Assembly (NCBI GenBank): GCA_022575985.1
Contig: JAKSXM010000288.1
Span: 2,941,501-3,005,500 of the forward strand
Direction: 5' to 3'
DNA length: 64,000 nt
Source: Anagrus nilaparvatae
Lineage: Eukaryota > Arthropoda > Insecta > Hymenoptera > Mymaridae
The notes under the pieces are model-generated. The model was given only the letters and a program-made list of their open reading frames with translations. It had not been told where the DNA came from and did no database searches. Made by a program: the position numbers and the translations under genes. Below are positions 22,081-36,237 of the stretch, in pieces (within the stretch, counting starts at the first letter, position 1; each line of letters begins with the position of its first letter).

Positions 22081-23572
22081 TACGTGAGAAATTTATTGCC
22101 TACTTTGTCCAAGTTTAGTCTAAAAGGTTAAAGAAATCAGACGAGAGATTTTTTTCAATTTTTGAGATATTTTCGTGTGAGTTTGAAAATTTTTTTAAAA
22201 ATCTATAGCTTAAAATTTTATTTTTTGGCTCCTATGCACTTATTTTACAATGAAAAGTATTTTCTTGATAAGTTCAGATTTAAACAATTGAAATATTTAT
22301 TACAACTGTTTTTTAAAAGCGTATAAATTATTAAAATTTTTAATTTATTGCTGAGTTATGTTACTAAATAGATCCCTGACTTTAGGTTTGAAATTTTTTA
22401 AGGAAATTTTACGATGCTGGGGTCAAAATTTGAGAAAGGTTTGAAAATTATTTTCACTAATATTCGTTTGTGACGTTCCGTCTCCTGTAATATCAAAAGG
22501 TTCATCATTTAATTATTACTAAATGCCTTCTGGGGTCGTTCAAAAAAAACGTAACTCTTAAAATTCCATTTTTGGGGTACCCAAGTACATGGTGTTACAT
22601 GGTGTTACCCCATGTAACACCATGTCACATTTTTTTCAACCCCCTACCCACCCCTAGAAGCGTTACTAACAAAAATAATTTTATGGATTTTCGTGGATAT
22701 TTTTTAATTGATATCTTTTTTATTGATACATTTTTTGATCATACACGGTAGAGCTGCTTTAGGTGAATATTCACCCAATTTATTGAATTTTCAACCAAAA
22801 CTGGTTTAATTTTCAAACAAAAGCTAAAATACAAATATAAAAACGATGTTATAATACAAGGTAAAAAATGAGTATTACGCCAAAAAATAAAAACAATAAA
22901 GATCTACTTGTGCTTGTTAAGTTTTGTTACGTAACGCTTTCTGTTAAATACCTACCCACCCCAATTTGGGTAAGTAACACTTTTCGTTAACACCCACCTA
23001 CCTTATAAGCGTTACGTTTTTTTTGAACGACCCCTCTGGTGATGAAAATAATTATAATTGTATTTTCCAAAATATGAATACATGGATCGGAAATTTTCTC
23101 AGCAAGATTTTTGAGCATGACTTGTTTTTCACTCCGATAGGAAATCCGTAAATTGCAATAAACCATTTTTTGACCTTTTCATGAACAAATTTAGAAATGC
23201 TCTCAGTAGCAGAAAATACAAATTTTTTTATTTTAAACTATTTTGAAAGGCGCGGGTAAACGGCAGATTTTTAATGGCCCGACATGATCCTCCAGGACCA
23301 AAATAGAAAAATGTTAAATGTAAACTGAGAATATTTGGCCTAATCTAAAAATTTAGACTATTTCGCGGTGTCATACTATCAGTTTTTTTAGTAGCATTTC
23401 GCCGTTTTCGATAACGTTCCCCCGCCCTTGTTCAGCGTTATGTAAGTAGTAAACGACCCTAATTAAAAAAATTGTATAGAAATTTAACTATTGAAATTTT
23501 TTTGGAATCCGGGCTAATTTCTTTGAACCTTTAGAACAACTTGAGGCTAGTCAGCATTAAATTTCTCACGTA
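22081..23572. mobile_element. Inverted-repeat element carrying a nested MITE
   Basis: TACGTGAGAAATTTA at the left end is inverted at the right end (TAAATTTCTCACGTA). Sequence just inside also pairs: AGTTTAGTCTAAAAGGTTAAAG versus the complement of CTTTGAACCTTTAGAACAAC. The element is interrupted at 22532-23034 by another inverted-repeat element; without it the host element is about 990 bp. No coding sequence is recognisable. Confidence 0.75.
22532..23034. mobile_element. MITE with GGGGTCGTTCAAAAAAAACG ends
   Basis: GGGGTCGTTCAAAAAAAACG followed by TAAC is inverted at the right end (GTTACG then TTTTTTTTGAACGACCCC). TCT flanks both sides and may be a 3-bp target duplication, though chance is possible. 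The interior has a local palindrome around ATGGTGTTACCCCATGTAAC and CACCC-rich stretches. It is inserted within the element at 22081-23572. Confidence 0.85.
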
Positions 23573-25228
23573 CAAGAATTATATTTGATGTAAAAAAAAA
23601 CAATTTTATGTATTAAAAATGAATTTATGTAAATAATGGTAAATAATGCAAACCAAGCAAGCTGTATGGTTTTATGAAAGCCCAAATTACGTATGTATAT
23701 TGATAAAAAAGAAAACAATTTATCTCGTACGTATTTTTACAGTAAACAAAAATTTCCATCCAGAACCATAATTAGGCCGTACATGAATTGATCCGAAAAT
23801 TGTTACAATTTTTGAAATCTATAACTATAGTATAATAAAAATACCTCTAAAAAAAAGGTAAAAGAGACGTTTCGTTTAAAACTATTCAGCCCAATTGGTA
23901 TATTAATATATTATTAAAACCCATATCTGGAAATCTAAAGGATGCCCCTAAATCGTCTTTAAATAATCAAATTAATTTAACTGCGGTCTATAAAATTTTT
24001 TTCAATCTAAAAGAATGTATAAGAATTTTTTTATCAGAAGTGATAAAATATTTATTTCTGAGGCGCTTGACGGCCAAAAAGCACGAAATGTTTCAAAGTG
24101 GACTTGAAAACATTTCAAAACATTTTTTGTTTGTAATGTTTTTATAGCATTAACAAAAAAATTTTCTAATCAAATAAGCTCATGTGAAAAATTCCCCAGA
24201 TAATTTTCAACTATGGGTTATTGAATACCACTATTGGCATATGATTGATCTATTTTTAGATAAAATTATAGATTCAAAAATTAACTATAAATAATATTAA
24301 TAACACAAAAAAAACTATTAGTTTTGCAAATTTAATTTTAAAATTTCGTTTACCACATATAATAATTTGCATATAGACTATAAAAAATATTGAATAAATA
24401 TAAATAATATTAAACTGATATTTTTATAAATTTTATAATATTTTTTATCTTTAAATTATACATAATATCTTTATTAATGCTTGTATGTGTCAATAAAGAA
24501 TAAATTGCACTTTAAAAAGTTCGATGTATATTTTTTAAGTTTGATAATAGTTAATTATCAAGCATATAATAAAAGATAAAGCATTTTATTATACGATTAT
24601 TTACGTAAATGATTAATAAAAATAAATTTATTTAAAAATGAAAATAAAAAATCAAAAATTACAAATAATTTTTTGATTTTAAATATGAGAGAGATAGAGA
24701 ATAAAAAATTACATTTATTCAAAAATTTTAAGAAACTAGATAGGTAATTCATTGAAAATTTTAATTTTATTTACTTAAAAGTATACTGAATGTTATATAT
24801 ATAATAAAATAATATAATTGTTGTACTAATTTGTAAATATTAAAAATATCAATATTTGTACATGCTGTGTAAAAAAAATATAAAAAAATAAATAAAAAAT
24901 TAAAATATACAAAATCATAATATGTCTTTATACTTTATCTTTTATACAGTACAGTTATTTATATCTTTTCAACTCTACTTTTCAAAAGTAAGTAGCAAAT
25001 TGGGTAAGTAAACCAGAAACCATACCCAAAAAAAATTTTTAATAACTAAAGAAAATGCCATTTAATTTTTTGTATAAAAAAGCATAAATATTTGTAGTTT
25101 TATTTGTTAAAATAAATACAACATGTTACTTAAATTTTAAAGTCTTATCAATGATAATTACAAGAAATTTAACAAAAATTTTAATAAAAATGATAAAATA
25201 TTTTTAAAATTTAGACAAAGTAATAATT
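23573..25228. other. AT-rich spacer before the TMEM19 3' end
   Basis: About 1.6 kb of AT-rich sequence with no frame or splice-bounded segment that I can support. TMEM19 is transcribed toward this region, so its 3' UTR lies in the upper part. Confidence 0.5.
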
Positions 25229-27088
25229 TTAAGGCCAAATAATGTTTGCAATTTTTGGTAATGTAAGAGCTATTATTATACTTGAAAGTAAATTAACACT
25301 ATGGTTATCCAATATTTGTCTGCCGCTAATGTGCTTTACACCTTTTCCAGGTCTTTCAACAATTATACCTTTATCGTTTATTCCTGATTAAAAAAATATA
25401 TATTTATAAAATAATTGAATCAATAAAACTTTTTTTAAATTGAAATTTTATTTTTACTATATTAGCAATAATTATTTTAGATACTTCTGAATAAATCAAT
25501 CTGAATAAATAATAAATTAAAAAATTTACCTGAGTATTGAAGTGTTGCACCCAATATAGAATCAATAATGCTTCCAAGGAGACCCCCTAATACTCCAGTA
25601 AGTATTATTGGCCACTGGGGAGCTGCTAATTCAAGAACTGCAGAATCCACTGTGTATAGTATTGTAACATAATGAAATACTCCTACAGCTCCTCCTCCTA
25701 ATGCCGAAACGAATAAACCTATCCATGAAACTCCTCCATTAGTTCCTATTAAAAATTTAAAAATTCAAATGTAAAGAATTGTAAGTTAATGAAAAAAAGA
25801 AATATTAAATTATTTACCTCTGGGAACTCTTTTCCTTGTAGTTATTAAAAATGGATCCTTGCTGCCAATAACAGTACCAAGCTCTGAAGCCCATGTATCT
25901 CCATTACAGCAAGAAAATGCACCTTAAGAAATAAAAGTTATAGCAAATTAAATGTTTATTTTGCCTTGACTTCTGAAAAACAATGTTTACTACAAAATGA
26001 ATTACCTAAAATTCCTATTGACAACCATGAACTTCTATAATCTTTGTCAAAATCAATTGGTCTTTCCCCACATCCAACATCCAATAAATACAAAAGAGCT
26101 AACTGAGAAGCCATTCCTCCATTACATAATACATGTATCCAATTTCGTTGACCTCCTTCATTATTTTCTTCAAAAGTACGTTTTCTTTCAGCTCTAAATT
26201 TTGTTGCTTTGGATGATGAAAAAAAGAAAGCCATTAAACAAGCAACATGTGCAAAACTTGTGAGAGTTAAGATGAATCCCATTAGAAAACCTTTGTTTTA
26301 ATACAATTAATATGCATTATTAGGTCAATTTATAAATTAAAAAAATTAATTAATTACCAAGCATAGCTCCTGAAACATCGATACTTTTCCTACTAAGTCC
26401 CCATAAAGCACATAATATGGGTAATAAAACTGACACAAGCCATCTCCATGGAGATATGACAAGATGACCTGTAAATTACCCAATTTAAGATAAAGTAAAG
26501 GAGCTTAATTTATTTAACTAATATAAAACAAATAAGCTGTTAATAACTCAAAGAAGTTAGGGTTAAGCTCAGGTTTAAGTGAATACATTTTTGTGAATAC
26601 AATTTGTTCATTTTATCATATAAAATTAAGAAAAATTACTGTGCAAAATTATTAAAAAATTTAAAAACTTTCTATAAGCAGGTGAACAGTTCTCATAAGG
26701 ACAAAACCATTGTTTAAAACTGAGGTGAAAACATTTACTAGATTCAATATATAATACTTACAGATTATATTTAATGGATGGTTTGAAGTTGTAAACCCAA
26801 CAAGGATTCAATTTTAATTTATCTAAAAAGATTTTTGTATGTAAATATTTAACCCGAACTCCTTTAAAATTATATATGCATAGTAGTTTGTCAAAATTTA
26901 ATCGAACAAAAAAATAAATATAAAAATAACAGTTTACCATCAGAAAGATTATCATTTTCTGGGTTTTTAGAGAAAAAAGAATAAACAACATTGGCTATCC
27001 AAAACATCATTGATAACGGTATAGCTATAACACTTAAAAGTACTGGTACCAAAACAGAAGTTTTATTATCATCTTTGCTCCGGTTCAT
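25229..27088 (-). CDS. TMEM19: Transmembrane protein 19 (TMEM19, DUF92 family)
   Basis: Six exons, complete on the minus strand: 26938-27088 (ATG), 26358-26468, 26006-26290, 25818-25922, 25530-25745 and 25229-25383 (TAA). Every intron is GT-AG and phase 1, and the product is 340 residues, close to the vertebrate protein. Diagnostic stretches in order are [126 protein letters not shown] and [20 protein letters not shown]. The family consists of multi-pass membrane proteins (PF01940); plant and bacterial members act in isoprenoid kinase steps, while the animal role is not established. The gene is intact with short introns. An unrelated receptor lies upstream of its 3' end and AKAP1 on the same strand beyond its 5' end. 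Confidence 0.97.
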
Positions 27089-30000
27089 TTTGAAATCATA
27101 AAATTATATCTGAATACTTATTTTATTTTATTAGAAAAGTGTAAAAAGTTTTTAAAAATTTAAACTTATAAAAAAAGTAAACTGTATAACTGCTGAACAT
27201 AAGAGACATTATTAAATTTTAATCTCATATGTTCTTCTCTGCATCAGATTAAACTCCATTATTTAAACATATAGGCAGCAGAACTTGTGTTTTGAAGAAC
27301 TGCAATTTGGCAAATTTGCAAAAATTGAATTATGTTCCACGCACATGGTGACGCGGCCTGCCTGGATGTTCGACAAACAGACCGTTAGCAGTGTTAGCAC
27401 TGTTAGCGACTAACCTAACCTGGGATTTTTGCAACAGCGCAACATTTCATTTTTCATGTGCGTGATTTTTTTTGTTTTTTTTAAACATCAGCATCACTTA
27501 TGTTTGCACTATTAAAAGCTTCAAAAATTTGTGATTTGAACAAAACTTTCTGATGTACTTTAACTTACAGTACATAAATTTTTAATATTCAATATTTGAG
27601 ATTAATTGTTTAAACAATTTATAAATGTTAATTACTTTTTTGGATTAAAATTTTGATTTCAAAATTTCAACATCAACATCAACTTTAACCCATGGACACT
27701 AGGTAAAAGGACCAGAAGCATTGTGTTAAATAATTGAGGCTGTATTGTACATGTAAAATAGGGTCTGGCTCAATTATTCATCCTCAGTTAATTATTATTA
27801 CAAATGAAGGAAATGTTAAGTATGTGAAATAAATCAAACTTTTTGTAATTTAAAACGATATAACTTTAATGAAAGCCTTAAAAAGGTATTAACTGTTACA
27901 TTTTTATATATACATACAAAAAAAACTGAAAACTTATATTTTATGGCATTGTGAAAAATAAAAAAAATTTATTTTATATTATATATAATATAACTGGAAA
28001 AAAAAAAGAAACTAAAACATTCGCAAACTGCCCAAAACTATGACATGAAATGAGTCTATAAATATTTCATTTTTGTGTGTCAATAATACGCTAATTTATA
28101 ATCAACATTATAACAATTTTTTTATTTTTATATTTTTTCCTTAAAACAATAATTTAAAAAAATATAACGATATTTGATTATTTCATTATTTTTATTTTTT
28201 TCAATTTAATACTTAAAAAAAAAAAAAACAGTTTTTTTACATAAAAGGCAAAAAAAGTATTTAACGATGTATTAAAATAATTTCTAAACTATTGTCTCGG
28301 AATCATCAATATGTGCATAAACTATTTAACATATCACCGAAAACTATTTTTTTTCTTATTTAATGCATTTAACAGTATTTTTATTAGTAAAAATTTACAA
28401 CATTTCAGTCATAGGAAAATCTTATTTTTTTAAGCTCAAAGAATAAGTTTGTAAATCTAAAAGATTTGATGAATTATTCTTTTAATTTTTGACTTATATC
28501 TAATCTTAAAAATAAGTAGCAAAAATTGAAACTTGTTTTACTTTAATAATAAAAAATAAATTTACAAAAAACTTATAAGTAGGTATATTTAAGCAAATAA
28601 TATTTTAATAATTGTATGTAAAATAATTTTGAAACAAAAAACAGAATTTTTCATTTACTTTCAATTAAAAAGCTCAGATTACAATTATAAAATACAATCA
28701 TTATACTAAATTATTTACTTAGTTTTTTCATATAAATTTTAAAAGTATACCAAATATACTAAAAAATTTATTTTTTAATTTTAAAATATTTTATATAATA
28801 ATACAAAAAATCTTATCTGTGAGTAAGAAATTAATATTTCCTTTTGATTATAAAAAATTATATTATTATTCATTTATATTCTTAATTATTGAGCTTTTTA
28901 GTGATGTACTTTTGTCATGCTTGCAGTCGTAATTATATCACATAAACAAACTTTATTCAGCAAAAAAAAATTTGTTTTATAAAAAAATAAAAAAAGTAAG
29001 TAAAACAATCAGAATATTATTTCTTAATTAGAAATATTTGTCCACTAACGAATTAAAAAAAAATTATCAAAAATTTGTAAAACTTTTAAACCTTTTTTTT
29101 AATAGTCAACAAATCCAGAAAGGATTTCAATTATCTCTTAATTAAAGTTTATCAGCCGACATTTTTATTATCTTGGATTTTTTTTTTGAAAACTATTTAT
29201 TTATGTGATTAAATTTAAGACTACAATCATTCTGTAAATGCAGTATATTTTCAAAAATTTGTAATTTATTGCATGATATATAGAAAAAATTTTAAATAGT
29301 AATTTCATTAATGAAATAATTTGCAAGTTTTAATCTTGCATTAAAGGAAAAAAAATTAATTTCATTTTTTAACGAGTGTAAATTACATTAATCCTCGTCA
29401 CAATATTAATTTATGTAACAGCATAAAGCTAGTAACTATTTTTGATACAACTATTTTTTTTAAGTATATTATAAATATATAATAATAGTCCTAGATAATT
29501 AATGTTACACTATTTACAATTGACGAAAAAATGGTATTTGCATGTTTTTATTGACAAAACTTTTTTTTAAGCAAATTTTATTTTTACATTACATCGTAAG
29601 AAGAAAATTTTTTTAATATTAAGTATTTTTTTGAAATTTTTATCAGACCATTATTTGTTGATTATTTAATAATAAATATTAATATAAAAATCCATACGCT
29701 AAATATAATTAAGAAGTTCGGTATGATAGATTTATATTTAACCATTTTTATAACAGAGTTAGTAAGAAAAAAAATACAACACTTTATATATCGCATATAT
29801 GAATTAAAATTTTTTAAAATTCTCTTCTCTCTTTTATTTAAAAATCAATTTAAAATCATAATAAGGTACTGATTGAAAAACTTACAGCAAATTTATTGCC
29901 CGTAATGTGGATTTTTAATAGATATGCTAGCATCGATTTTTAAAGAAAGATTAGTTATCACTGTTTTTTATGCAAAACATTATACTTTGCTTCTGCAAAT

Positions 30001-30274
30001 TCACTTTTTTATTATTCTGATATTAATTTTAAAAAAAAATTTTTAATAACTATTACTATATAGGAAAAAGTAATTAATCACATTTTTATTTGCATGTTAG
30101 TTTTAGGAATTTTCCGAACTTGCTTAATAATTATTAACATGCTTTTCATGCTACCATATACTTTTTTTAAATGCATGAATTCGTCATATATGCTAAATTA
30201 AGTCTCCCTTAATTAATTCCTCATAATTATATTATAATACGGAGGTAAAAATTTTCTTAAAACTATGATAATAT
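27089..30274. other. Spacer: TMEM19 5' side and AKAP1 3' side
   Basis: The first ~400 bp upstream of the TMEM19 start contain a GC-richer patch at 27333-27470 (GTGACGCGGCCTGCCTGG, GACTAACCTAACCTGG). CACGCACATG and CATGTGCGTG face each other across it. It may be promoter sequence or a small inverted-repeat insertion. The rest, to 30274, is extremely AT-rich and probably includes a long AKAP1 3' UTR. I see no further gene. Confidence 0.5.
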
Positions 30275-33098
30275 TCACGCAATTGGTTGAACGTTATCTG
30301 GATATATTTCTTGTAGACTTGTTGGTTTGGCAAGATTTCGGGCAATTAGTTCATCTGCTAAAGATATAACCTATAAAATTTTAAACAAAGTTAAGTTTGT
30401 AATTATTTTTAAGTAACATAATATGCTTATGAATTTAAAGCATGGTATAATTTTTTTACAAGATACGAAAATTTTTATTTTACTATCGTTCAGTAAATTT
30501 GATCATAAAATTTTTGTTATTTGACTTATTATTGGTACTACAAAAAAAAAACTGTTTCAAGAATAAAAATACTATTTCTGTAATTTAAATTTCTCGTAGC
30601 AAAATACTTTTCACTAAACAGAGCTTTTATGATAAAAAATTTGAATTTATCAAAATGACTTGAAAAGAAAGTCACGAAATGTTCTCACAACATATACAGA
30701 AAAATATTTTGTAGATCTGTATATTCACCTATATTTTTCCATTTTCTGTATCAAGTGTTTTATTCAAAAATGACTCAGACCAGAATACAGATCTAGACAG
30801 GCGAATCTATATTCACATCTGTGAGCAATTTTTGGGAAGATAGTGTGATACCCACATTCAAAACAAGATTTGACCCACATGGTTTTAAAAAGGCATAAGG
30901 GTTCAGTAATTAAAATTATTTATTACAAGGGTCAGTAAGAACCCTTTAACACCCTAAATTATATTAATAACAAAGTAAATGTTTTCAAATTACCACAGTA
31001 ATTTAAAATCCACTGATAAAATAATTATTTTATTTGTTGGGAAACAAAATTTTTGGTAAAAATCTATTAAGAATTAAAATCAATAAAAATGTAGCTATAA
31101 CCAGTTTTCCATAGTAAGCTATTGAAAGTTCACTTTAAAGGTACTATAGATAAAAAAAGGTGACAAGATAGACTTCATCTTTTTGGCTTTATAAATATAT
31201 ATAAATAAAAAAAAATTATTAAAACTTACGCCATGTTTGTGAATATTATAATACAAGCTTATAAATGTATGAGAGTCAACATATCCTTCAATTTGAGCTT
31301 GACCAACAGCACCCGTGCAAATTTGAGCAACTACATTTAATGCATCTTGGCACCAATCATCTTAAAATTTTGTATTTTTATAATATAATTTAATTTAAAT
31401 AAGAATTTTAAATTATATATTGGTATACAAAAATATTTTTACCTTCTTTAGGTTCAATATTTGCTAAAAATACTTCAATAGCTTGAAATGGTATAGAAAG
31501 AAAATCTGAATTAATTTTTCTCATTTCTGAATTACTAAATGACCAATAACCTCCATGATCAACTAATTTAACAAATGTTTGTTCTCCATTAGGATCTGCT
31601 TCTTCTACCATTACTCTTGCCCAAATATCATTCCATTTGGCTACTAATATCATTCCCTCTGTAAATATATAATAAAAAAAATAAATTAAGTATAAATTCT
31701 TTACGCTTAGGAATTAAAATTTCTTGTTTTAATATAACTTACTCCAAAGTTGATCTGGCACTGCTGGAGACTCAACCGTTTCATATAATTCAGTCATTTT
31801 TTCATCCAATACTCTTAACATTGGAAAAGTTGGATGTGTAGGAATTTGAACAAATAGATGATTTGGCTTAATTACATTGCAAACAACGACATCGTTATTT
31901 ACACCTTCAATTAAAGATAATTGTATTAACTCGGGTACCCATGAAATATCTTCAGGCACTTTATTAATAATATAATGATTCACTGGTTCTAAAGTAAAAT
32001 ATGAATAGTTTTTTTCAGGAAAATTCTGTCTTATAATATCTAAAGCTATACTAATATTCTTATGAGATCCGGTAATTGAACATAATTTAGAGTCCCTATC
32101 AGTAGGATGACGTTTTACTAAAGCGCTAACTTGAGCAGTGTCACGTATGTGATGCAAAAATTGACCTCCTTTTCCAATCAATCTACCAACTAATTTAAGA
32201 GGTACTGAAAACTCATACGTGTACTTATTTTTTTCATTCGAATGACCATTTATACTTCCACCTGAAAAATTAAAAAATGATTGTTTTTAACTGTTATTTT
32301 GTTAAAAATTTGAATAAATTTAAATTTCATACCATTTCCACTGTCTGTGCTACCTTCGCTACGAGCTTCATCATTACAACTGCTTTCCAAAAGACCAGAT
32401 AAAGGACTATGATTGGCTGAATCTCTTTCTGAAATAGCTTGCCCTTGCTGTTTTATGCTATTTTCTGTAGTGGAATCTATCTGATTATCTACTGGTTTAT
32501 CATTATTAACTGTTTCTTTATCAGTTATTTGCTCGTCTTCTTTAATGTTATTATCTACCATTTTGCTTTTTTCAACAAATTTTTCTTGGAGTACAGTATT
32601 ATTTTCTTCAGCAATAGATGAAGCTGATTGTTTCGATTTATAAGTACCAAACTCAGTGGAAAAAGCGTTATTAGCTGTTGGATTGTTAATTAACAACAAT
32701 TCAGAATCAGGTGTATGACTATGACGACTATCTAAATACCAGGGTCTGCTTTCAGGACTTAAAGAAAATGATTTTTTACTTGGTATATCTAAGTTTTGGC
32801 TAACTTTTCTGGGGCTACAAATGGATTCATCAAAATTATTAACAGGTGAATTAGAAGACGAATTAAAATTATTATTATTCAATGGTTCATCAATTCCAGA
32901 ATCGGATAAGCTAATAATTTGATTATTATCAATATTATCTTGTGTCTTTGTTAAATTAAGATCAGCTGTTGATGACAAATTTTGATCTCCACCAGGATCA
33001 CCTTGATCTACACGGCGACGTTTGTACCAAATTAGACCAAGAATTAAAGTAAATGCTGGTATGCTCCACTTTACAAATTGTGATTGATCGAAAGGCAT
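30275..33098 (-). CDS. AKAP1: A-kinase anchor protein 1, mitochondrial (KH + Tudor)
   Basis: Five coding exons, all GT-AG: 32333-33098 (ATG), 31743-32261, 31443-31658, 31230-31360 and 30275-30370 (TGA), giving 575 residues. Residues ~9-24 (VKWSIPAFTLILGLIWYKRR) form a hydrophobic segment followed by KRRR, matching the outer mitochondrial membrane anchor of AKAP1. Residues 30-255 are low-complexity, Ser/Asn/Asp-rich. A KH domain spans ~271-335 with LVGRLIGKGG and the GKGG loop at 285-288. Before the Tudor domain (~430-500) comes PNHLFVQIPTHPTFPMLRVL; the Tudor core is FVKLVDHGGYW. The family tethers PKA and binds mRNA at mitochondria; the fly homologue is spoonbill/yu. A PKA RII-binding helix is expected in the disordered part, but I could not assign it. 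A splice acceptor at 33152 in the 5' UTR implies an upstream non-coding exon. Confidence 0.95.
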
Positions 33099-33151
33099 CG
33101 TTTAAATCCACGATTGACGATGTTACTCAAACTATTAAAGTAATAATGAAT

Positions 33152-33160
33152 CTGTAAAAA
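33152..33160 (-). other. 5' UTR splice acceptor of AKAP1
   Basis: Read on the minus strand, a pyrimidine run ends in TTTTTTTACAG exactly before ATTCATTATTACTTTAATAG. That sequence precedes the AKAP1 start codon by about 50 bp. This is a good acceptor and means the transcript begins further upstream (higher coordinates). Confidence 0.6.
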
Positions 33161-33927
33161 AAATAAAAGTTTTATTAAAATTTGAAATTAGATTCTCTAA
33201 ATTTATTTATATACGAATCAGAAATTATTAAAGCTAATTACTTATTATTTTTATTCATAATAAAATTAATTTTTATACATTTTTATTCAGTTAAAATAGT
33301 TTCAATTTAGTTAAACTTTCTCTTTGTACGAAAGATAAATGTCGGATAAAAGATAAAAATACGAATACTTAATTTTTTTTTCTATATCCTATCTTTAAAC
33401 AACAGGACTTTATTCTAATAGAAAATAAACTCATATCCGGTTTTTATATTTGTGTAGTTTATGCATTTACGTTAAAGAAACCGTCATTGTTATTAAAAAT
33501 TGATTTAAAAAAAAAATTTAATTGTTTTGACAGAACTAGTTTCGTTTTAGGAAAAAGTAAGTTTATTGAGCTTCTTCGACGATGGATAAAAAATTAATAT
33601 TTATGTTTATTAAAAAATAATATGCTTTCTCTGTTTTTTAGCTAAAAACTTTTTTTAGACTAATTTTATTGTGATTTTAATTTGTTTAATAAATTTAAGG
33701 ATCTTTATTGGTTATAAAGAATTTTTTATGACTTTTTTTTTCACCTGTGCTTAAAACTTGTACGTAAAAATTAGCTTTTCTTGCATTTCCTCGAGCATTT
33801 CCTGTACTCGTTATACGAAAAAAATACATATCGCTAACAACATATTATATAGTACATTGGTGAAAGAATTTAATTCGCCCATACAGCATTAATACTTTGT
33901 CTAACCTACTTATAAAAATAACAGGGG

Positions 33928-36225
33928 GGCCACGGAACTCCCTGACTTTCCAGACTATTTTTTTAAATTTTCCAGTACTTTTTTAGTGTTTCGACAAAAT
34001 TTTACAAACCAAATTCCCTGACTTTCCAGATTTTCTTAAAGACAAATTTTAGTAAATTTCAGACATTTTCTTTTTCAAAATTCAATATTAAATTTAAATA
34101 CCCAACTAAAACCGAACTCTATACTAACTTCAAATTATCATGGAGACATTTGTTAATTTTTATAATAAAAAAATAAATTTGAGAAAAAAGAAATTATTCC
34201 CTTACATTCCCTGACTTTCCAGAATTCTAGAAATATGGCATAATAAATCACACCGTGCTTGAACCTACCGGAAAGTTGACCTAAAATGACGACAAAATCG
34301 GCTTGGGCAGAGTTTTAATATATATTTTTTTACGTCGATTCCTTCCTACTAGAAAATCCGAGCTGCTCGTCTGCCCGACTTTCATGGGACCTATAATTGC
34401 GTATTTTAAGTTTTTTTAAATTAATGACTTAAATTGCAGCAAAAATTTTATTTCTTCATAAAAATAACTTCTATAGGTCTCGAAAATTTTTTACAAGCCT
34501 CACGCTTCCAACAATTCCTTACTCGTCTCTTTTCATTGATCTGTTTTCAAAATATGATAATTTAAGGTCAGAGTCCCAATTTAAGAATTTTTAAAAAAAG
34601 TCATTTTTATCATTATCTTTGAAAAACTATATCTCGGAAACTATTCAATGAAAAGAGACGAGTAAAAATTTTTTAAGAGATTTAAGCTTATAGAAAATTT
34701 TTGAGACCTATAAAACAAATTTTTATGGATAATTATAATTTTAGCAATAATTTAAAAATTGGTCATTTTAGGCTAAAAATGGGCCTTTAGTTTATTTACT
34801 ATAACGATGAAAGAATTAGTGTTAGAAAATTGCGGTTTACGGGGCTTGAAAAGTTACACGAAAAAAATAAAACTAAACAGAAGTTTTTTTTGCTGTTGAA
34901 CCAATGAAAGCCCCTGTGTAATAATGTTCTACTTGCAATGACTTCAAATATTAGAATAGGTTTTCCATAAATAAAATATTAATTTATTGTAATATATAAT
35001 TTCATTTAGAAAAATTTATTATTATTAATATAGTAAAAATTTTATTTGCCTTTTATTATATATAAAATAATTTCGTCTTTACAAATAAAAGTAATTTTTA
35101 ATTTTATTAACAAAAAAATATTACATTTTATTTTATCTTTTATTAATTTTATTATTCACTAAACTTGTAAGATTTTTGTGCAGTTTATGATGGTTTATAC
35201 CTATACATATGTTTTTTAAAAGTTTTTTTATTTTTCTAAAAATATATTTAATATGGAAAAAGTATTATAGACGCTTCAATTATTTTACATAATATTTTTC
35301 AAAGGGTACTAAAATACTTTAAATTATTACTATTTTTTATAAAGACAAATTTATTTTATATATAATCAAAAACGCAAATAAAATTTTTATTGTATTAATA
35401 ATAATAAATTTTTCTAAATGAAATTATATACCTATTATAATAAATTAATATTTTATTTATGGAAAACCTATTCTCATATTTGAAGTCATTGCAAGTAGAA
35501 CATTATTACACAAGGGCTTTCATTGGTTCAACGGCAAAAAAAACTTCTGGTTAGTTTTATTTTTTTTGTGTAAGTGTAACTTTTCAAGCCCCGTAAACCG
35601 CAATTTTTTAACACTAATATTTTTTTATCGTTATAGTAAATAAACTAAAGGCCCATTTTTAGCCTAAAATGACCAATTTTTAAATTATTGCTAAAATTAT
35701 AATTATTCATGAAAATTTGTTTTATAGGTCTCAAAAATTTTCTATAAGCTTAAATTTTTTAAAAAATTTTTACTAAACTCTTTTCATTGAATAGTTTCCG
35801 AGATATAGTTTTTCAAAGATAATGATAAAAATTACTTTTTTACAAAATTCTTAAATTGGGACTCTGACCTTAAATTATCATATTTTGAAAACAGATCAAT
35901 GAAAAGAGACGAGTAAGCAATTGTTGGAAGCGTGATGCTTGTAAAAAATTTTTGAGACCAATAGAAGTTATTTTTATGAAGAAATAAAATTTTGGCGGCC
36001 ATTTAAGTCATTAATTTAAAAAAACTTAAAATATGCAATTATAGGTCCCATGAAAGTCGGGCAGACGAGCAGCTCGGATTTTCTAGTAGGAAGGAATCGA
36101 CGTAAAAAAATATATATTAAAATTCTGCCCAAGCCGATTTTGTCGTCATTTTAGGTCAACTTTCCGGTACGTTCAAGCACGGTGTGAAATCGCATAATAA
36201 CTAAAAAATAGTCAAACTCGTGGCC
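33928..36225. mobile_element. 2.3-kb palindromic foldback element
   Basis: The arms pair over most of their length. TCACACCGTGCTTGAAC at 34248 faces GTTCAAGCACGGTGTGA at 36170. GGGCAGACGAGCAGCTCGGA at 36060 is inverted at 34362. ATTGGTTCAACGGC at 35524 is inverted at 34893. The outermost GGCCACG (33928) and CGTGGCC (36225) also pair, with a ~250-bp stretch of TTCCCTGACTTTCCAG repeats present only on the left. The loop is about 35080-35400. No transposase frame is visible, and no target duplication is clear. Confidence 0.85.
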
Positions 36226-36237
36226 ATACTTTTACTG

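Noticed and set aside
34000..36200. Autonomous transposase or integrase within the large palindromes
   Set aside because: No frame longer than chance and no catalytic motif is seen in any of the foldback elements.
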